Positions 31,927 through 45,020 are shown, numbered from the stretch's first letter. The stretch: 64,000 bases of DNA from Erodium maritimum (GCA_963921825.1 OY997591.1:58072531-58136530), one strand, 5' to 3'. Notes: generated by a model not told the origin, from the letters alone. Numbers and translations: made by a program.

Positions 31927-33105
31927 GTGCAACGGACTTATGACATGACACTGACTTACGTTCCGCGAGGCACCAGGAGACGGCCCGCTAGAGGCCGAGG
32001 ACAGCCATCGACTGACGATTCGACAGGGGCGACTAGTGCCCAGGGTGCACCCGCTGAGGGGCACGAGAGGGTTGAGACGACCCATGCGGCATCTCTGAAG
32101 GAGCTGACCCGCACCGTTCAGTGTTTGGCAGCAGCCTTTGCCCAGAAGAAGGCTACAGCTTCGACACCGAAGGCTGCACCTGCTGCCACTACAGCGACCA
32201 CCGATGGACCTAGTCAGGTCGACAATTACACTGCGCAGGCGCTGCGAGACTTCCGCAGGCTGGGCACGCTTGTGTTTCCGGGGAGCCAGACCCCGAGGTA
32301 GCCGAGAGGTGGCTGGAGCGGATCACCCGCAACCTGGACACATGAGGGTTCTTGAGTGGTAGCTTGAGAGTATCATTCACGGCTTTCCATCTGGAGGGAG
32401 AGGCCTACCACTGGTGGCGGCGCGAGTAGGTGCGAGTGGGAGATGACTTTGCGCTGTTCGGACAATGATTTCTTGAGGAGTATTTTCCACAGTCGGTACT
32501 GGACGACAGGCGTCAGCAGTTCCTTGAGCTGCGACATGAGGGACTGTCAGTGTCCGAGTACGAGGCGAGGTTCACTTCCTTGTCTCGTTTTGCTCAAGAG
32601 CTGGTACAGACGGAGGTTCTTCGTTGTCGACGTTTTGAGGCAGGTCTTCGCCCGACGATTGCAGATCGGGTCGCTGTGTTAAGGACCCAGGTATACTCTG
32701 ACCTGGTGGATCAGGCCTTGGCTGTGGAGCGGCGTTTTCGTGAGTCAGCCAGAGTTTGAGAGGTCAGTCCGAGGCCGAGCAGCTTCCTGAGGCCATATGA
32801 GTCTCAAGATCCGAGGAGGAAAAGGACCTCAGGATCGTGTCAGTCTCAGACTCCGTTGAGAGGACCGCGATAGGTCGGGTCGGTGGCTTCTGTTGGACCT
32901 TCCATGTCAGGGCACACGTGCTACGGATGCGGGCGACCGGGTCACATGGCTCGAGATTGTTCGGGGAGCAGCACTAGTAGATCGTTCGGCGGGTAGACTT
33001 GAGGAGAGGTCGAGTGTCGGGCCACCGCTATGTCATCGGTGTAGTCGGCCAGGACACTTCATTTCCAGGTACCCCGATCGATTTTTGGAGGTGTCGTCCC
33101 CGTGA
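31927..33105 (+). pseudogene. Del/Tekay-like gag
   Basis: Retrotransposon gag core at 32550-32759 (SVSEYEARFTSLSRFA, then RFEAGLRPTIADRV), preceded by an Ala/Thr-rich N-terminus. The zinc knuckle CYGCGRPGHMARDC at about 32920-32960 is intact; a second, CHRCSRPGHFISRY, has lost its last Cys. Multiple frameshifts. Confidence 0.8.
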
Positions 33106-33273
33106 CCACAACAGTCGCAGACTGGGCAGTCATCGCAGTTCCAGCAGTGTCAGGCACCGGTGTAGAGAGCACCGCGACAGGCTGCGAGCGCGCCAGCGCC
33201 GAGGCAGCGAGCTGCGTAGCATGTGGCACTTCCACTACCCCCGAGAGGCGGACCCCCGGCATAGCAGGGCCGA

Positions 33274-34062
33274 GTGTATGCTGTCACCGACTCTCGAGCT
33301 GAGAGACGTCACTCCGGCCATGAGGCTAGACATGGTACGTGCTGGCTTTATAATTCTTGGGCATCTTTCTTGTTTGGTACTGGAGCATCTCATTCTTTCA
33401 TCTCCTCTTCTTTTGCTCGTATGTTGGGGTTGAGGGTGGAATTTCTGAGTCGACCTTTGTGTCTTGACACCCCTGTTAAGGGAGAGGTAGTTTTGAGTAC
33501 GGTGTGTCGGGCTTGTGAGATTCGAGTGGCTGATTTCCCGTTTTATGGTGACTTGCTTTTACTGGACATGACGGCGTTTGACGCGATCTTGGGGATGGAC
33601 TGGATGACGAGGTATCAAGCGTCGATCGAATGTTATCGTCGGCAGGTGACTGTGGTATCAGGCGACACGATCGTCACTTGCGTCTTGGGCAGTAGGAGCG
33701 GAGTCCTCCTGTTCGCGTTGACTGTGGGAGATGAGACGGAGATCGTGCAGAGTAGAGAGCTACCGAGAGTGGTATGCGAGTTCCCGGAGGTCTTTCCGGA
33801 GGAGCTGTTGGGATTACCGCCGACGCGCGAGGTGGAGTTTAGGATCGACTTGGTCCCGGGTACGGCGCCGATATCTATGGCCCCGTATCGGTTTGCCCCA
33901 GTCGAGTTGGTCGAGTTGAAGCGACAACTCGAGGAGCTTCGAGAGAAGGGATTCATCCGACCGAGTGCTTCACCGTGGGGAGCACCTGCCCTCTTTGTTA
34001 AGAAGAAGGGTGGAGCATTAAGGATGTGCATCGATTACCAGAAGTTGACCGGGTTACGGTGA
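33274..34062 (+). pseudogene. Del/Tekay-like protease and start of RT
   Basis: Protease site reads FLFGTGASHSFIS where DTGAS is expected, so the catalytic Asp is Gly. Downstream AILGMDWMTRYQA, then the RT entry FPEVFPEEL, EVEFRIDLVPGTAPIS and [18 protein letters not shown]. Ends by frameshift at 34062. Confidence 0.85.
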
Positions 34063-36665
34063 AGAACCGTTATCCAATGCCGAGGATCGATGACCTGTTT
34101 GATCAGATGAGAGGGGCGAAGTGCTTCTCGAAGATTGATCTTCGATCAGGGTACTATCAGCTGAGGGTTCAGGAGGAGGATGTGGAGAAGACCGCATTTC
34201 GGACTCGGTATGGACACTACAAGTTCTTGTTCATGCCGTTCGGGTTGACGAATGCACCTGCATCGTTCATGGACTTGATGAACGGTATCTTCCGACCGTA
34301 CCTGGATCAGTTCGTCGTGTGTTCATAGGCGACATTCTGATTTATTCGCCTAGTGAGGAGGCATATGAGGAGCATTTGAGGACTGTGTTGACTTTGTTGC
34401 GTACTCACCAGCTGTACAGCAACCTGGAGAAGTGCGAGTTCTGGCTCGCCGAGGTGAAGTTACTCGGGCATGTTGTGTCCCGAGAGGGTATACTCGTAGA
34501 TCCGGCGAAGATCGACGCGGTATCGAAGTGGGCACGACTCAAGAGTGTCTTCGAGATCCGCAGCTTCCTGGGCTTGGCAAGGTACTATCGACGGTTTGTC
34601 CAGGACTTCTCCCGTCTGGCCGCGCCGATGACTGCCTTGACACGAAAGGGAGATGAGTTTGTGTGGACTGATGAGTGTGAGCACTCCTTTGCCGAGTTGA
34701 AGGCTTGCTTGACCACCGCACCTGTGTTGATAGTGCCGGAGCGCGAGATCGGCTATAATGTGTATTGTGACGCGTCGGGTGAGGGACTAAGGTGTGTGTT
34801 GATGCAGTCCGGGAAGGTAGTTGCATATGGCTCGAGACAGCTGAAGATGCATGAGCGCAACTACTACCCGACCCATGACCTAGAGTTGGCAGCAGTAATC
34901 TTTGCGCTGAAGAGCTGGAGACACTATTTGTATGGTGAGCGATTCCGGGTGTTTTCGGATCACAAGAGCCTCAAGTACATTTTCTCCCAGCGCGACTTGA
35001 ACATGCGCCAGAGGCGATGGATGGAGCTGTTGGAGGAGTACGACTTCGAGCTACTCTACCACCCATGCAAGGCGAACGTCGTCGCCGATGCCCTGAGTAG
35101 GAAGTCGACTCACAGCCTTGCTAGTATATCTGTCCGAGAGTGGGACATGATGGAGGAGTTGAGCACATTTTGGCTCGAGCTCGATGAGATCACTGATGGC
35201 GTGACCATGTGTTCGTTGGTGGCGCAACCCACATTTGTTTCCCGTGTGCTGGAGGCACAGGCTGGGGATGCCGAGACGGTAGAGATCCGAGAGAGGATGA
35301 TCAGCGGTGTTGACACCGAGGGCTGGGAGCAGGGTACTGATCTGGGTCTACGACAGCGAGGAGGACTGTTTGTGCTGCGTGGTTGTAGAGATGATGTACT
35401 GAGAGAGTCTCATCACTCCCGTCTTGCTGTGCACCCGGGTGGCACTAAGATGTATCGGGATATTATACGGCAGTTCGGGTGGAGTGGGATGCGTAGAGCA
35501 GTGGCGGAGTTTGTTTCGAGGTTCCTCACTTGTCAGCAAGTGAAGGCCGAGCATCAGCGTCCCGCTGGCTTGCTACAGCCGTTACTGATTGTAGAGTGGA
35601 AGTGGGAGCACGTCACGATGGACTTCGTGAGTGGCTTACCGAGGACGTCGAGAGGGCATGACGCAGTTTGGGTGGTGGTCGACCGACTGACCAAGTTGGC
35701 ACACTTCTTGGCCATGAGGATGACGGATACAGTTGATACTTTGAGCCGGTTGTATGTTCGAGAGATCATCCGTCTTCATGGGGTTCCAGTGTCGATTGTG
35801 TCCGATAGAGATCCGCGTTTCACCTCTAGATTCTGGGAGAGCTTACAGAGAGAGTTGGGGACCGAGGTCTTGCTTAGTATAACGTATCACCCACAAACCG
35901 ACGGTCAGTCAGAGCGCACTATTCAGATACTGGAGGACATGCTGCGAGCATGTCTGCTGGACTTCCGAGGGTCATGGGAGGACCACTTACCATTAGCGGA
36001 GTTTGCCTAGAACAACAATTTCCAGGCCAATATTGGGATGGCACCGTTTGAGGCATTGTATGGTAGGTCGTGCAGATCGCCCGTGTGTTGGGCAGAGGTG
36101 GGAGACCGGAGTCTACTTGGTCCGGAGCTTGTCCAGTAGACAACCGAGAATGTTGCACTGATTCGGGATCGGTTGAGGACCGCGCAGAGTCGTCAGAAGA
36201 GTTGTGCAGATCGACGGTGCAAGCCTCTTGAGTTTGCGGTTGGTGATCATGTGTTTCTGAGGGTAAGCTCGAAGAAGGGCCTATTGCGGTTCAACTGTGG
36301 CGGAGGAAAGTTGGCCCCGTGGTTTATCGGACCTTTCAAGATCTTGAGTAGAGTTGGAGTTGTTGCCTATCGACTTTCATTGCCACCGCAGCTCGGGAAC
36401 GTTCATAACGTCTTCCATATACCCTAGTTGCGGAAGTATACTACGGACCCCTCCCACGTGATTGAGTCAACAAACATCAAGGTAGCTAAGGATGTTTCGT
36501 ATGAGGAGCAACCAGTTAGGATTCTAAATAGACGAGAGAATGCCCTGCGTGGCAGAACTATCCCACTGGTACGTGTGCACTGGAAGCACAACGGAACATA
36601 GTCGACCTGGGAGCGCGAGGATGAGGTTCGTGCGAAGTACCCCAGCCTGTTCGACCCTTGAGGTA
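34026..36665 (+). pseudogene. Del/Tekay-like RT, RNase H, integrase, chromodomain-like tail
   Basis: RT palm: [26 protein letters not shown], then a one-base deletion at about 34318 and FIGDILIYS, where FIDDILIYS is expected (catalytic Asp to Gly). RNase [27 protein letters not shown]. Integrase: zinc-finger Cys changed (FLTCQQ), then [21 protein letters not shown] and [10 protein letters not shown] with the DDE triad intact. The 563-codon ORF 34319-36010 is the longest in the window. The tail EQPVRILNRRE, STWEREDEVRAKYP fits the chromovirus C-terminus. Stops at 36008, 36137, 36425 and 36599. Confidence 0.88.
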
Positions 36666-36690
36666 CGCCTGTTTTAAATTTCGAGGACGA

Positions 36691-36710
36691 AATTCTTTTA
36701 AGGGGGTAGA
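36691..36710 (+). promoter_or_regulatory. Polypurine tract of the Del/Tekay-like element
   Basis: TTTTAAGGGGGTAGA directly precedes the 3' LTR. Confidence 0.75.
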
Positions 36711-39281
36711 TCGTAAGAACCACCCCCCGTCAATCCCGGTCGAACCGGAGGTTTTCGACGAAAGTTGACTTTTTGCCGGAAAAGTCAATCGATGACTCCG
36801 GGAGTCATTCGGGACCTTTCCAGGGCCCACAAAGCTTAGCCACCGTTACAGTTAGCTTAGTTGGACCGTTTCCTTTCCGTTGACTGTAATATTGGGAAAA
36901 GTCAAGCTAGACCTTTTATCGGTCAAACGCGGTCCGATTAGAGACTAAACGTAAGTAATTAAGTGAGCTGGACTTATTTGGGCTAAGAATGGTCCCTACT
37001 TGGACATGTGTCCCTTTTTGCTTGGAGGGGAAGAAAAGGGGGTCAAAAGGACCCATATGCCCTTAAATGGTTGGTCTTGAGAAGTGGGAAGTAAATGGGT
37101 AGTTTGGAGAATTCCCCTTTAGGGCATATGACTCATTGTGGGTGCAATTTCATCCATTATTGTATTGGTGGCCGAAATTGGGAGAGAGAGGAAGAAGAAA
37201 ATTGGTTTTGGAGACTTGAAGAAGAAGAAAGGAGGAAAATTGGTAGCTTTACCCCATTTGTTACCCCAAATATCTCAAAATCTCTTGATTCTTCATCTAA
37301 TCTTCATCCTCAAGGTAAATCTCTCTTCCTTTTTCGTTTTGGGTGTTGTTAGTTCATGGGTTTTGAAGAAAATGATGAACAAATGGTTGGGTTTTGGAGT
37401 TTGGTGTTTGGATGATGAAGTTTTGGAGGAAATTGATGTTAGATGATTGATTTTGTTGAGTTTTGTGGAGTTTCGATGAATACCCATGGTGGGTTTTGAA
37501 GTAGAGACGTTTAGGGACTGTTTCTGTAGCTTTGGATGGTCATCAATGGAGGTTTTTGGGTTATTTTCGTGAAAATCGCGGCTGGAGGAAGAAGAAGGCG
37601 GAACAGTGCTGAACCGTCACGGATCCGTGACGGGAACCGTGATGAGAGACGTCACGGCTCCGTGAGGGAGACCGTGACGGCGCAGCCCACGGATCCGTGG
37701 CAGACCTGAATTGGGCCTTTGGGGCCCATTTGGTTGAATTTCGAGTAATTGGAATGGTTATCCATAGCCGGGTCCTTTTGGGGTTAATTTGGAGTTTTTC
37801 CTCTTTGAGCCTTTGTGAATTACTCTTAATTCGGGTGTTGTTTTGTGATCCAAGACTTTGGACCCGAGCTTGGAGTAGGAGGAGACGTTTGGACTTCGTG
37901 ACGAGACGGAGGGGAAGCTAGCCAGGTCGTCAGCAGCTAGGAGTTGAGAGTTGATCACTTTTGAGGTAGGGATTGTAGCGAATACCAGTTTAATTGCGGA
38001 AAGTTACTAGTATGCTTTTAGAATAATAATAATAACCGGAAAGGTCCTAGTTCGCATAGAGGATGAGATTCACTAGAATAACCGCTTTCAATTACATTAA
38101 TAACCGGACGAGTCCTAGTTTGCATATAGGATGTGATTCACTAGAATAATCGCTTTCAATTGCTGGGAAATTGCCGTGCTGGTAGAATGGCCATGTCGAT
38201 TCTTAGGGTTGCGTGTTGATTGTGATGCAATGATCTATGATTGAGATGCATGATTGCTTGTTGTAGCCGTTGATTAGTTTGAGAGTCAAAATTAAGATAT
38301 ATTCGGTGTAGCATATTGGGGTTATGTGTGGGCAAGTGTGCCGTGTTTGATGTGATGTGAATCTTTGGTTGTGATATGATTGGGTGAGTGATAGACCGAT
38401 TTGTGTGTTATGGTGTTTTGGCTCGGTTAGTATACCGTGGTCGAGTTATGGCATTGTGATGCGTGTTATCCTCTTGATGTGTGTTCCAAGAGGAGGTGTG
38501 CCCGGTATGATACCTACACTGAGAGAGCATGCCGATGTAGAGTATCGAGGACGAGGACGGTTTAACCTTTACCACGATGTTATGTGGTCCGGGAAGGCGT
38601 ACGACCGAGGTTTGTGCCGGTCCGTTATGCGTGAGGCCCCGATTCTACGTGACGGGAAGACATCTGACTGATTGTATTGTCGGTCAGGTATGTTACCTCG
38701 AGTCAGCGTGACGGGAAGATGTCGGGACCGATGCTTCGTGTTCCGGTACGATATAAATGGGACGAGCTGTGATAGCCGGTGATGTTGGGAATGGTTGTAC
38801 TGAGTTATGTGTTCTGCTATGTGTTATGTGCGTTGCATTATTTGTGATCATGGTCTTACGAGGGTAATTGGTGGTTGGTACTTGTCCCGTGGGCATTGTT
38901 GATAACTATGCTCTGCTAGTATGCCCTAATTGGACGGTTACTCGTGGTATTGAACTGATGTTCATAACCTTAACTACTTTTCCTACTCAGCGAAAGCTCA
39001 CCCCTTTACCTTGTTGTCTTTCAGGTGTTGAGCGGGATTTGTACTAGCTGGATGCTCGATGCTTGGGAGCTAGCGAGGGTCCTAGGCTAGCTTGTCTAGA
39101 GATGTACCGTTATCTTTTATTGAACTCTTTTACTGGGTGTTTTTACCGAGATGTTGACTCGTGTTGTTATTTGGAGATTTAAAACTATTATTTGAGACTC
39201 GTTTTGGTATTAAATCGTTTTATTTATTATTTATTTAAGTTCACGTCTCGAGTCCGGTGAAAACCGGATTTGGGCGTGACA
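36711..39281 (+). repeat. 3' LTR of the Del/Tekay-like element (2571 bp)
   Basis: Full-length copy ending GGGCGTGACA. It includes the perfect 20-bp palindrome CCGTCACGGATCCGTGACGG at 37614-37633 within a cluster of CGTCACGG/CCGTGACG motifs, and near its end CTCAGCGAAAGCTCACCCC, shared in diverged form with solo LTRs A and B. Confidence 0.85.
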
Positions 39282-40220
39282 GTTTTCTCTTGGTCTTTAG
39301 GGTCTATGGCAATTTGGGTTATACCCGCTATATCCATCTAAAAAGCAACGATAATCATGTCCTGCTAATCTCTCTAACATTTGGTCGATAAAAGGTAGGG
39401 GAAAATGGTCCTTACGGGTGGCATCATTCAATTTCCTATAATCAATGCATACTCTCCATCTTGTAACGGTCCTAGTTGGGATTAATTCATTATTACCATT
39501 TTTCACTACTGTAATTCCTTCCTTTTTAGGCACACACTGAACTGGACTAACCTATGCACTATCAGAAATAGGATAGATGATACCTGCATCTAAGAGCTTG
39601 ATTACCTCCTTTTTCACTACTTCTTGCATCAGCGGGTTTAGTCTTCTTTGATATTGCACACTCTGCTTGTGATCATCTTCCATGAGAATCTTGTGCATGC
39701 ATGTGGCTGGACTTATCCCTTAAGTATCTGCAATGGTCCATCCAAATGCCTTTTTATGCCCCTTTAGAACTCGCATTAGCTTTTCTTCCTATAGAGATGA
39801 CAATGCAGCAGAAATTATTACAGGCAAAGTATTATTGTCATTCAAAAATACATATTTAAGAGAATCAGGAAGGGTTTTCAATTCAAGTTCTTGGGCTTGT
39901 TCAATTGAGGGCTTTAATTTTGGCCCTGGAGTTGCTTCCAATGCGATAAATCTAGGGTTGTTGCGAGTCTTCCAAGGTGGGAAAGCCTCCAACATCTGGA
40001 TCACCTCGTCTACACCTTCCTGTGAGGATGCACATAGTTCATTAATACTTTCAACTAAACATGCTTCAAGAGGAGTATCAAATCCACAAACATTAAAATT
40101 CTCTTGAATAACATGATCATAAGCATCGATTCTTAAACAAGTATTATCAGTACTAGCATGCTTCATAGATTTAAACACATTGTAGACCATTTCTTCCTTG
40201 CCATATCTCAAGGTTAATTT
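39282..40220 (-). pseudogene. Athila-like pol: RT, proximal half, and protease-RT linker
   Basis: Minus strand: PPWKTRNNPRFIALEATPG and LKTLPDSLKYVFL in the linker, then GITVVKNGNNELIP, TRWRVCIDYRKLNDATRKDH, HFPLPFIDQMLERL and FLDGYSGYN in RT. It ends at the Del/Tekay-like insertion and is interrupted on the other side by a LINE at 40221. Confidence 0.85.
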
Positions 40221-40635
40221 TTATTTTTATTTTTTAGATAAGCTCGAAAATTTTATTAGAATAATACCCCATTCCAAGAAGGAAATGAGAAAGGATAACA
40301 ACGATAACCAAGGAACTCATACAATGAGCTAAGGGCTAAGCCCGGAAAAACAAAAAACAGGAAGTAAAGAAGTCCCAATCACCAAACAGGCGTCCCACCG
40401 AGACCAATGAACAATGCCTTAGGGTAGATAGGTGAATCCTCTGGTCTCAAAGAGACTAAGTGATCCGTGCCCCTCCACTCCAAGAGTAGATCGGCCCTTA
40501 ACGTCCCCCCGGATGAGCACACATCGGACCTCAGTGGGAAACAGGCGTAACCTGAAAGGAGTTGAGAACTCCTAACTGTCCTGAAAAAACAAAACCAAAA
40601 ACCATAAAGGCTAACACAAGAAACACCAAACACCA

Positions 40636-41512
40636 CTAAAGGGCCAATCCAACCCTTCTCGGCCGAATGCACCAAGCCGGCTTCCTACACCAATCCACAA
40701 AAGAAAAGCCAGACCTCAAAGACTGAGATTGCCACATGATAACGAACGAGTGGGTCTGAATTTTCCCAAACAGGACATCCCCGGACTCCATCACCTGATT
40801 AAAAACCGCTGCATTCCTCAACAACCAAATATGCCAAATAGTCACATAGCAAACTCGAATCCACACCTTCCAGAAACGAGAGGAGCCCACACTTCTCCAC
40901 ATTACCACCACATCCGCCATTTTCCGTGGCATGACCCAACACAGGCCCCACCATTCAAAAACTCTACCCCAAATCCACCACGCAACAGAACAGTGCAAAA
41001 GAATATGATCAGTAGTCTCCATAAAAGACTTGCACATTGGACAAAACATCTGATTTAATGTAAAGTACATACCCCTCTCTTCCAGGAAAACAGAGGTAGG
41101 TAATGCATTCTGGACCGCTAACCACATAAGTACATTGTGTTTAGGCGTTATACCTGCCACCCACAAAACTCTAGCCCAAGGTTTCGGCTCGACCAATTCC
41201 CCCCCCCCCCCCCATCAACAACGAATATGCCTCAGATACATTAAATCCATATGAGGATTTTCTCCATAATAAAACGTCATCAAGATCAGGCGAAAGAACA
41301 CAATCCTCTATGAAATCGGATAAAACTGAGACCTCATCTCTTTCCACTTGCCCACGAATATGACAGAAGGAAACCGACCACCCCTGTCCACTCCAATAAT
41401 CAGCAACAACTCCACTCTTGTTGGATGCCCTCATGTAAGCTAACGGAAACCGCACCCTCAAAGTGACATCTCCAATCCAGACATCATCCCAAAACCTTTT
41501 CCCAAATTCCAC
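40636..41512 (-). pseudogene. LINE-D ORF2 C-terminal part (zf-RVT)
   Basis: Continues the RT frame after a shift near 41460-41510 and again at about 41180-41200, beside a C14 homopolymer (41201-41214). Contains DVLLWRKSSYGFNVSEAY, GITPKHNVLMWLAVQN and the zinc cluster CPMCKSFMETTDHILLHC. No RNase H domain follows, unlike LINE-B. Confidence 0.8.
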
Positions 41513-42720
41513 GACAGCCCCTGATTGCCAAACAAACTAGAAAACAAAGGATCAGCAGCAAGGTCCAAAATATGACTAAAAAGATAACAGTTTGCAGACT
41601 TATCTAGACGAGTCAGGTCCCAGTCTGTCACTTCCCAACCCATCCTCAAACAAATTAGTACCTTCCACAAGGACACTTTGGTAGTGGCAAACCGCCACCA
41701 CCACTTAACTAACAAAGCCAAGTTCATAGCCTCCAACCGACGTAGGCCCAAACCGCCCAAGTGTTTGGGTCGGCACACCAAACTCCATCTCACCTTATTC
41801 AAAACCTGTCCATCACCTCCATTACGCCATAAAAATTTTCTCTGGATTGCTTCTAGAGCTCTAATCACCCCTTTAGGCGCTTTGAATAGGGACATAAAAA
41901 ACAAAGGTAGGCCAGATAAAGTTGACTGAATTAGAGTGATTCTACCAGCCATGGAAAGGTATTTAGCATGCCATAAATCCAATGCAACATGATACTTACT
42001 AATCACCGGCGCCCAAGTAGCTAACCTCTTAGGAGAAGCTCCAAGAGGGAAGCCCAAAAAAGTCATAGGAAACGACCCAGAATCACAACCAAGAACCCTG
42101 CTGACTTCCTCAGCTGACAAAGCCGAAGCATTCATTACAATTGCTTTCGATTTTGCAAAATTCACCTTTAAGCCCGAAACCAGTGGGAAGTCTTCAAGAT
42201 CAGATTTCAACATAATCAAATCAGCCAAAGAACCACGAAAGAAAAGTAATGTGTCATCAGCAAACTGAAGATGGGTAACAGAAAAAGCAGAACTGCCAAT
42301 AGTCACCCCACGAAAATACCCAGCTTCCTTACCAGCCTCTAGATACTGATGGAGTCCTTCAGCTGCAATCAAAAACAAAAAGGGGGACAACGGACAACCT
42401 TGGCGAATTCCATTCACCATTTTAAAATCCCGAGAAGGAACACCACTAACCAAAACAGAAAGATGGGACCGCAAGCAAGAAGCTATCCAATTCCTCCATC
42501 TTCTACCAAAATTCATTTGTACGAAAACTTCCTCTAGGTAACCCCACTGCACTAAATCATAAGCCTTCTCGAAATCCAGTTTCAAAACCACCATCTCCAA
42601 TCTAGATTTCTTCACATAATGAATAACTTCTGAGGCGATAAGAACTCCATCAACCAGTTGCCTCCCTGCTACAAAACCACTCTGGTTATCACTTATCAGA
42701 TCACTGATAACTACCTTCAA
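41458..42720 (-). CDS. LINE-D reverse transcriptase (420-codon open frame, 5'-truncated)
   Basis: An uninterrupted [70 protein letters not shown] (FADD catalytic box intact), [27 protein letters not shown]. The endonuclease and the first RT blocks are missing because of 5' truncation, so the methionine given is not the native start. The best-preserved transposon frame in the window, consistent with a fairly young insertion. It cannot act alone. Confidence 0.85.
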   Translation of the reverse strand: MKVVISDLISDNQSGFVAGRQLVDGVLIASEVIHYVKKSRLEMVVLKLDFEKAYDLVQWGYLEEVFVQMNFGRRWRNWIASCLRSHLSVLVSGVPSRDFKMVNGIRQGCPLSPFLFLIAAEGLHQYLEAGKEAGYFRGVTIGSSAFSVTHLQFADDTLLFFRGSLADLIMLKSDLEDFPLVSGLKVNFAKSKAIVMNASALSAEEVSRVLGCDSGSFPMTFLGFPLGASPKRLATWAPVISKYHVALDLWHAKYLSMAGRITLIQSTLSGLPLFFMSLFKAPKGVIRALEAIQRKFLWRNGGDGQVLNKVRWSLVCRPKHLGGLGLRRLEAMNLALLVKWWWRFATTKVSLWKVLICLRMGWEVTDWDLTRLDKSANCYLFSHILDLAADPLFSSLFGNQGLSWNLGKGFGMMSGLEMSL

Positions 42721-42858
42721 TCTGTTGCCTTGAGCTTAAGGTAGCTCAAGGTTAATTTACCTTGTTCTACATCTATAAGGGCTCGGGTTGTGGCCAGAAA
42801 TGGCATACCCAATATTAGAGGAATCTCATAGTCCTCAGCCATATCCAAGATTACAAAA

Positions 42859-43155
42859 TCAGCAGGAAATATAAATGTCTACTTTAACCAACACATCCTC
42901 AATAACACCTCTTGGATATTTTATAGATCTATCTGCTAATTGTAGGGTTACTGATGTTGGTTTAGGTTCCTCTCCTAATCCCAATTTCCTAAAGACAGAT
43001 AAGAGCATCAAATTTATGCTTGCTCCTAAGTCACATAAGGCTCTAGAAAAAGATATTTTCCCCATCTCACATGGCAAGGTGAAACTACCTGGGTCTTTAA
43101 GTTTAGGGGGTAACTTGTTGAGTAATATTGCAGAACATTCTTCACTAAGATTCAT
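42859..43155 (-). pseudogene. Athila-like aspartic protease
   Basis: CSAILLNKLPPKLKDPGSFT, then ALCDLGASINLM, the DLGAS active site typical of Athila/Tat elements, then GVIEDVLVKV. The frame is open at both ends but separated from gag and RT by stops. Confidence 0.85.
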
Positions 43156-43212
43156 TGTCTCATGTTCCCCTAATTTTCTCTTATTAGTAATAATATCGTT
43201 AAGGAATTTAGC

Positions 43213-45020
43213 TTAAATTGGCATACTCTGTATAGCATCAAGAAAAGGGATATTGATTTCTAACTTCCTAAACATGTTCAGAAATTTAGAATATTGCTTC
43301 TCTAATTTATTTTTCTTGCACACAGAAGGAAAAGGAAGAGGTGGAGTCCTAGTTTCTGTCTCAACCAAGGACTCCCTTACTTTCTTACCTTTGGCGAGCC
43401 TTTGATCCTCAGGAGGCTCCGAGCTTACATTCTGTTCTAGTTCCTCAACATTGTCTTCTTGCTCTAGAGTCTTCGCCACCTCTGGCTCCTCTTCTGCCAC
43501 AGGTCCTTCTAGCTGCTTCCCGGACCTCAAGGCTATTGCATGAGCTCCTTCCCTAGGATTCTTCTCAGTATTGCTGGGTAGGCTTCCAAGTGCCCTCATG
43601 TTCATAGCTTGGGATAATTGCCCCATCTGAGTCTCCAAAGATTAGAAACGAGAGTTGGTCATCTTTTTCTCTTCCTCGTCTTTCTTATTCTTTTCTTCAA
43701 ATTGAGTCAAGAGAGTGAGCATCATCTTTTCCATTCTTGAGGGAGGCTCTTGGGAATTGGTCGTCTGGGTATTTTGTTGATATTGCTGATTCTGGTTCCT
43801 CTGTTGATAACTCTGCCCTTGAGATCTTTGTGGATAGCCAGGGGGGGTTGAATTCTGTCTCTGAGGTTTCCATGAGAAGTTGGGATGGTTCTTCCACCCT
43901 GGATTATAAGTGGCCGAGTACAGATCATTTATCAACGGATCATACTTGGCTTTGGACATGCCCTCCAAGTAATTCGCAGTTTCCTCCTGTGATGGATCGC
44001 TCATTTGATCGGGGTGACCAAACTGCATCAGTATTTGATCCACCTTTTGTGTCATAATTTGCATCTGCTCCACCATCTTGTGCAACATCGAGGAGTCTAC
44101 TGCATTTACTGTGCCTTGAACCGCTCCTCTCTCAGAGTGCCATGCATTGTTGGACACCATCAAATTCAAGAGTTCGACAGTTTCTTCTGGTGTTCTTTGT
44201 ACAAAAGACCCACTCGCTGCGGAGTCCAACTGAGCTCGACTTCCTGGATTCAATCCAGCATAGAAAGTCTGCATGTATAACCACAAGGGGATTCCATGAT
44301 GGGGACATTTTCTCAGGTAACCTGAAAACCTTTCCCATGCCTCGACCAGCGACTCATCACCTTGTTGTTTGAAAGAATTTATTGATGCTCTTAGTTGCAC
44401 TGTTTTCTTTGGAGGAAAATATTGGTTCAGAAATATTAGTGCCAGCTGATCCTAGGTTCTGATGCTTCCTACTGATAAGGATCTTATCCAATGACTTGCT
44501 TTATCTTTCAATGAGAAAGGAAAATCTATGAGTCGTATTGCTTCTTCTGTGACTCCATTGGTCTTGAATGTACCACAGATATCTGAAAATGTTGTCAGAT
44601 GGTCCTAAGGATCCTCGTGAGCATTCCCATGAAATGAGTCACTCTTTAGCAAATTCAAGAGTGAGCCATCAATCTTGAATTGGTTGGCTGCTATTGGTGG
44701 GGTCACAATACTTGATCCACCCCTATAGTAAAGGGGGTACCGTACTCCATCAACACCATTTGTCTTGGTGTTGCTTCAATAACAGGGAGATTGTTTCCTT
44801 GTTGCCCCAGAATTGCTTGTTGATTCCTAGCAGGAGGTTGTGGCGTGTGCTGCTTTGTGCCCTCTTGCCTCAACTGATTGATCAGGTCATTCGGGTTGTC
44901 CCCAGGTGGGAGGCTCATTGTAGCTGCTTTCCTCTCCCTTCGTAATAGCCTAGCGTTTCTCTCAACCTCCTCAAGATCTACAGAAAATAAACTCGAAGAT
45001 TGGTGAGATCGCAAGTGCAT
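43213..45020 (-). pseudogene. Athila-like gag
   Basis: Retrotransposon gag with SLVEAWERFSGYLRKCPHHG and LWLYMQTFYAGL, and a Gln-rich tail before the protease. Three main frames: 44703-45020, 43642-44400, 43213-43638. The N-terminus MHLRSHQSSSLF starts 85 bp inside the primer site. Stops at 44697, 44452 and 43639 break it. Confidence 0.82.

Larger units (their letters stand above)
30561..39281 (+). mobile_element. Del/Tekay-like chromovirus Gypsy element
   Basis: Starts TGTAAGAACC, ends GGGCGTGACA, and is flanked by GTTTC (30556-30560) and GTTTT (39282-39286), a 5-bp duplication with one mismatch. The flanks rejoin the Athila-like RT at DQEK/TTFTC. Plus-strand order gag, protease, RT, RNase H, integrase, chromodomain-like tail. 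The 5' LTR is shortened and the two LTRs differ at many sites, so it is older than the Copia. Confidence 0.92.
40221..42744 (-). mobile_element. 5'-truncated LINE ('LINE-D') in the Athila-like element
   Basis: The 14-bp duplication CTCAAGGTTAATTT flanks it at 40207-40220 and 42745-42758, with a T-rich run on the left (poly(A) of a minus-strand insertion). Inside are RT, zf-RVT and a 3' UTR of about 450 bp. A second, well-preserved LINE family distinct from LINE-B. Confidence 0.92.

Noticed and set aside
41201..41214. C14 homopolymer as a regulatory feature
   Set aside because: Most simply slippage in a decaying LINE; it coincides with a frameshift and may also be a sequencing artefact.
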